Assembly (NCBI GenBank): GCA_903895845.1
Contig: CAITVK010000042.1
Location: 1 to 64,000 of the forward strand
Origin: an uncultured Chitinophagaceae bacterium
Lineage (GTDB): Bacteria > Bacteroidota > Bacteroidia > Chitinophagales > Chitinophagaceae
Direction: 5' to 3'
DNA: 64,000 nucleotides
In this document: positions 60,641 to 64,000 of the stretch, in pieces
Layout of the letters: each line of letters opens with the position of its first letter
Numbering within the stretch: the first letter of the stretch is position 1
Notes under the pieces: generated by a model
The model's input: only the letters and a program-made list of their open reading frames with translations
What the model was told of the DNA's origin: nothing
Database searches by the model: none
Position numbers and translations under genes: made by a program

Positions 60641-63307
60641 ATGGCTAATCTTTTAAGAAAGAAAATACCCGCTGCTCCAAGCCCCGAGGAATTGAATCCC
60701 GACAAGGAAGTGGATGTAACCGTTGCTGAAGTTGTGAAAGACGAGCGTACCACTAAAATAGCGGGCGCTTCTAGCCTTTTGTTTGCTATCTTCTTATTTG
60801 TTGCCTTTACTTCTTACTTGTTTACGTGGCAGGAAGACCAGGATAAAGTTCATCAATTTGGTATCAAAATATTCGCCACCAACGATGTGGTTATCCATAA
60901 TCTATTGGGTGTATTAGGCGCCTACATTGCACATACCTTCATTTATAATGGCTTTGGATTAGCGTCTTATCTGTTTTGCACTACCTTTTTTGTATTGGGG
61001 ATCAACTTGCTTTTCGGCAAAAAAATATTCAACCTGTTCCGTAATCTTCGTTACGTAATAGTCGGTTTGTTGTTGTTGAGCATTTCGCTTACCTTCTTGT
61101 CTCGCAGTAGCGGATTTAGCTGGGGCGGTGCTGTGGGTGAGTTAGTAAACGATTGGCTGGTAAAGTGGGTAGGTACTTTTGGTACAGGGGCCATCATTCT
61201 TGCATCATTGTTCAGTTACTTTATCTGGCGATTTAATCCTAGTTTCAAATGGCCTGAGTTTAAACGGAAAGAAAAAGAAATTATTCCTATTGAGGATGAA
61301 TTGGAGGAGGAAGAGCCACTATTTGCAAGCGATAAAGTTTCTTTTGGCGATGAGATTCCTTTTGAAATAGAAGGCGCTGAATCCATTGAAGAAGATGGAA
61401 TGCCCATCAGTGGCAATAAACTGAAGGAAGGAGGTACAGGCATTTCTGTTATTCTTCCAAAAAATGAACCTGCAGAAGATGATCCATTGATTGATTTTAG
61501 CATCAATGAAGTCCCGCCGACAGAACAAGCTGGAAAGTTGTTTATTGATGATAGTCAGTTGCCAAAAGCAGGGTTGGCACTAGAAATTAACCAAGCACTC
61601 GCCGACGAAACGCCGTTTACTGTTCATGACAGGGCAAAGACTACTTTTTCGGGACAAGGAAGTGCATTTGATCTGGAGATTAAGGAGCCAGTAGAAGATG
61701 ATATTTTGACTGATGAAGAATTGGAAATTGGAGAAGAAGAAGACTATGCTCCCCCATTTGAAGTAAAACCACCAGTTGTTTCCCGTCAGACATTGGAAAC
61801 TAATTACGACGCTACGCTCGATTTAAGGGATTATAAATATCCTACACTGGAATTGTTAGAAACACATGGCAGTGAAAAAATAGTACACGATCCTTCTGAA
61901 TTGGAAGCGCACAAGAATCAGATTGTTTCTACCCTGATGAACTATGATATTGCTATTCAGCGGATTGCGGCAACGGTAGGGCCAACTGTTACGTTATACG
62001 AAATTGTTCCTGCACCGGGAGTACGAATCAGCCGTATCAAAAACCTGGAAGATGATATAGCATTGAGTCTTGCAGCTTTGGGTATCCGTATCATTGCGCC
62101 TATCCCAGGCAAAGGAACTATCGGTATAGAAGTGCCAAATATCAAGAAGACAGTGGTGAGTATGAAGACATTGTTGATGTCGGATAAGTATGTAAACAGT
62201 ACTTTCTCCCTACCCATTGCCATCGGCAAAAAGATAGATAATGAAAACTTTATTGTAGATCTGGCAACGATGCCTCACTTGTTAATGGCGGGTGCTACTG
62301 GTCAGGGTAAATCTGTAGGTATCAATACATTGCTTGTTTCTTTGTTGTACAAGAAGCATCCTTCGCAGTTGAAGTTTGTATTGGTAGATCCTAAGAAAGT
62401 GGAATTGAGCTTGTATCGTGTAATAGAAAAGCATTTCCTTGCCAAACTCCCTGGCGAAGAAGAGAGCATTATTACTGATACCAAAAAGGTGGTACATACC
62501 TTAAATGCGTTGTGTATTGAAATGGATAACCGCTACGATTTACTGAAAGAAGCAGGTTGTCGTAACATAAAAGAATACAATGAGAAATTTACGAATCGTA
62601 GACTGAATCCACAAAAAGGACATCAATACCTGCCATTTATTGTATTGGTGGTGGATGAGTTTGCCGATTTGATAATGACTGCTGGTAAAGAAGTGGAAAT
62701 GCCAATTGCACGCTTGGCACAGCTGGCACGTGCTATTGGTATACACCTCATCATTGCTACACAGCGCCCTTCGGTGAATATTATTACAGGTACCATCAAA
62801 GCGAATTTTCCTGCACGTATTGCGTTTAAGGTATCTTCCAAAATAGATAGTCGTACTATCCTCGATGCGGGTGGTGCAGAACAATTGATTGGAAAGGGAG
62901 ATATGCTGATTAGCTACAATGGCGAAATTACCCGTGTGCAATGTGCTTTTGTAGATACGCCAGAAGTAGAGAGAGTGTGTGAGTTTATTGGTGAACAACA
63001 CGGTTATCCAGATGCTTTCTTATTGCCCGAATATGTAGATGAGAAAGATATGGAAAGTAAAGATTTTGATAGTGGCGATAAAGACCCACTATTCGAAGAT
63101 GCCGCCAGACTTATTGTACAAAACCAGATGGGTAGTACTTCCTTGATACAACGTAGAATGAAACTGGGTTACAACCGTGCTGGAAGACTGATGGATCAGC
63201 TGGAAAGAGCAGGTGTTGTAGGACCAAATTTGGGTAGCAAAGCAAGGGAAGTGTACTTTAAAACAGATGTAGAATTACAGGACTATCTGGATAATTTGCC
63301 TTCTTAA
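60641..63307 (+). CDS. ftsK: DNA translocase FtsK/SpoIIIE
   Basis: An 888-residue septal translocase that clears and resolves chromosome ends at division. The N-terminus carries about four membrane segments (about 42-185, LLFAIFLFVAFTSYLFTW on), then an acidic linker (about 205-400), then the motor: an alpha part (YDIAIQRIAATVGPTVTLYE), Walker A AGATGQGKSVG, Walker B VVDEFADLIM, and ATQRPSVNIITGTIKANFPA. The winged-helix gamma domain at the C-terminus (about 815-888) has MGSTSLIQRRMKLGYNRAG. The frame is open upstream to 60524 but that part overlaps the AT-rich repeat; ATG at 60641 is the family start. Confidence 0.96.
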   Translation: MANLLRKKIPAAPSPEELNPDKEVDVTVAEVVKDERTTKIAGASSLLFAIFLFVAFTSYLFTWQEDQDKVHQFGIKIFATNDVVIHNLLGVLGAYIAHTFIYNGFGLASYLFCTTFFVLGINLLFGKKIFNLFRNLRYVIVGLLLLSISLTFLSRSSGFSWGGAVGELVNDWLVKWVGTFGTGAIILASLFSYFIWRFNPSFKWPEFKRKEKEIIPIEDELEEEEPLFASDKVSFGDEIPFEIEGAESIEEDGMPISGNKLKEGGTGISVILPKNEPAEDDPLIDFSINEVPPTEQAGKLFIDDSQLPKAGLALEINQALADETPFTVHDRAKTTFSGQGSAFDLEIKEPVEDDILTDEELEIGEEEDYAPPFEVKPPVVSRQTLETNYDATLDLRDYKYPTLELLETHGSEKIVHDPSELEAHKNQIVSTLMNYDIAIQRIAATVGPTVTLYEIVPAPGVRISRIKNLEDDIALSLAALGIRIIAPIPGKGTIGIEVPNIKKTVVSMKTLLMSDKYVNSTFSLPIAIGKKIDNENFIVDLATMPHLLMAGATGQGKSVGINTLLVSLLYKKHPSQLKFVLVDPKKVELSLYRVIEKHFLAKLPGEEESIITDTKKVVHTLNALCIEMDNRYDLLKEAGCRNIKEYNEKFTNRRLNPQKGHQYLPFIVLVVDEFADLIMTAGKEVEMPIARLAQLARAIGIHLIIATQRPSVNIITGTIKANFPARIAFKVSSKIDSRTILDAGGAEQLIGKGDMLISYNGEITRVQCAFVDTPEVERVCEFIGEQHGYPDAFLLPEYVDEKDMESKDFDSGDKDPLFEDAARLIVQNQMGSTSLIQRRMKLGYNRAGRLMDQLERAGVVGPNLGSKAREVYFKTDVELQDYLDNLPS

Positions 63308-63325
63308 ACCTCATTACACAGCGTT

Positions 63326-64000
63326 TTAGCGGCCACCTCTTCCTCCGGTATCATCGTTGCTGATAGCTTTCTCACTCTTTTTAATATCGCTGTTCAGGTG
63401 TCCGAATTTATACCTGAAAGTGATATTGATTCTCCTAGCATAGTCATAGTTATAATTGTATTGACTAAAGCTAGAAGTAGTGGTGTAGAAATCTATCTTT
63501 CTGAATTGATTGAAAGGGTTGGTAGCTACAATCGAGATGCTTGCTTTTTTATTAAATAGATCCTTAGATCCTCCCAGAGAAAAGTAATAATAGTAATTGT
63601 CTCTTCCTTGCAGCAATACATAGCGGCTGTCATAGCCAATATCAGCACTTATGTGATAGTCTTTTGGCAAGTTGTAGCTTGTAGTAGTAAAGCAATGACC
63701 TTGAAATCCAGTTTGATTATAAAACTCTCCATTATAAGTCCCCTTCAGCCATACGTGGAGCAATTGGGCATTGATATTAAAATTCAATTGCTTGGTAATA
63801 GGATAGTTGCCATTGATGTTCAGGCCCAAACCTCTGTTTTGGCCTACATTCAGGTAGGTACTTTGGGTGATAGTGTCTTTGTTTACACTTGTAACATTTT
63901 CTATTGTATTGTTTGCAAATGTGTATGATAGTCCTATGTTGATATTCCCTTTGGCAAAATAACTGTAGTTCAGTTCAAATGAATGACTCACTACTGTTTC
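63326..64000 (-). CDS. Partial outer-membrane beta-barrel protein (OMP_b-brl_3-like)
   Basis: The visible C-terminal 225 residues of a TonB-dependent-receptor-like protein; the gene continues past the right edge and its start is not in the window. The strands alternate aromatic and polar residues (NINIGLSYTFANNTIENVTS, GLGLNINGNYPITKQLNFNI, SADIGYDSRYVLLQGRDNYY) as in the OMP_b-brl_3 family, whose members carry an N-terminal carboxypeptidase-regulatory-like domain. The end is RINITFRYKFGHLN followed by a hydrophilic tail ending GGRGGR. It converges with ftsK. Confidence 0.8.
   Translation of the reverse strand, partial: ETVVSHSFELNYSYFAKGNINIGLSYTFANNTIENVTSVNKDTITQSTYLNVGQNRGLGLNINGNYPITKQLNFNINAQLLHVWLKGTYNGEFYNQTGFQGHCFTTTSYNLPKDYHISADIGYDSRYVLLQGRDNYYYYFSLGGSKDLFNKKASISIVATNPFNQFRKIDFYTTTSSFSQYNYNYDYARRINITFRYKFGHLNSDIKKSEKAISNDDTGGRGGR

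Overview
The window comes from a low-GC member of the Bacteroidota, most likely a Chitinophagaceae-like bacterium. The evidence is the set of family-specific features: an ECF sigma / FecR / SusC / SusD locus, three proteins with type IX secretion sorting tails, a BACON lipoprotein, a LepB with an extended N-terminus, a DUF3078 protein, the miaB - sigma-54 regulator - lptE - secG gene order, and promoter-like boxes of the TAnnTTTG type just upstream of ATG codons. No rRNA, tRNA, CRISPR array or intact transposase was seen.

Layout. 1-5.7 kb: a PQQ-type dehydrogenase with a c-type cytochrome, bifunctional hisB with a clear terminator, a VWA-domain protein and tsaE. 5.9-10 kb: alanine dehydrogenase, a polytopic membrane protein and an alginate-lyase-family enzyme. 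10-11.6 kb: a tandem array and an accessory HEPN-like gene. 11.6-26 kb: sigma/anti-sigma, SusC/SusD, a lipoprotein, a di-haem peroxidase and two large T9SS cargo proteins. 26.4-33 kb: lepB, cdd, a DNA glycosylase, and two guanidine-modifying enzymes (CtlX-like and arginine deiminase) beside a CrtA-like protein. 34-42 kb: a response regulator, then a minus-strand run miaB - sigma-54 activator - lptE - hypothetical - secG - mltG - yihY. 43-47 kb: a GlxA-type regulator divergent from a cluster of VOC, AHSA1, DoxX-like and DUF4287 genes. 47-52 kb: a T9SS protein, panB and a LytS/LytR pair. 52-56 kb: an accessory island with a PIN toxin-antitoxin module and a DNA methylase with a HEPN-like tail. 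57-64 kb: a BACON lipoprotein, a hydrolase, a DUF2520 protein, ogt, ftsK and a partial outer-membrane barrel.

Two patterns stand out. First, six intergenic tandem arrays have unrelated unit sequences but nearly the same period (21, 42, 21, decayed 21, 21 and 20 bp), and three of them have twelve units. Second, the HEPN-like gene near 10.5 kb and the methylase near 54 kb, which are unrelated genes, sit in the same setting: tandem array, a shared upstream element of about 100 bp ending in AAGAGTTRGCTG, the gene, then a shared downstream element of about 110 bp. The same 12-bp core also precedes the toxin-antitoxin module. This looks like a cassette arrangement carrying defence-type genes, possibly an integron-like attC array without an integrase. 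The toxin gene of that island carries what looks like a 2-bp frameshift. All alignments were made by eye.
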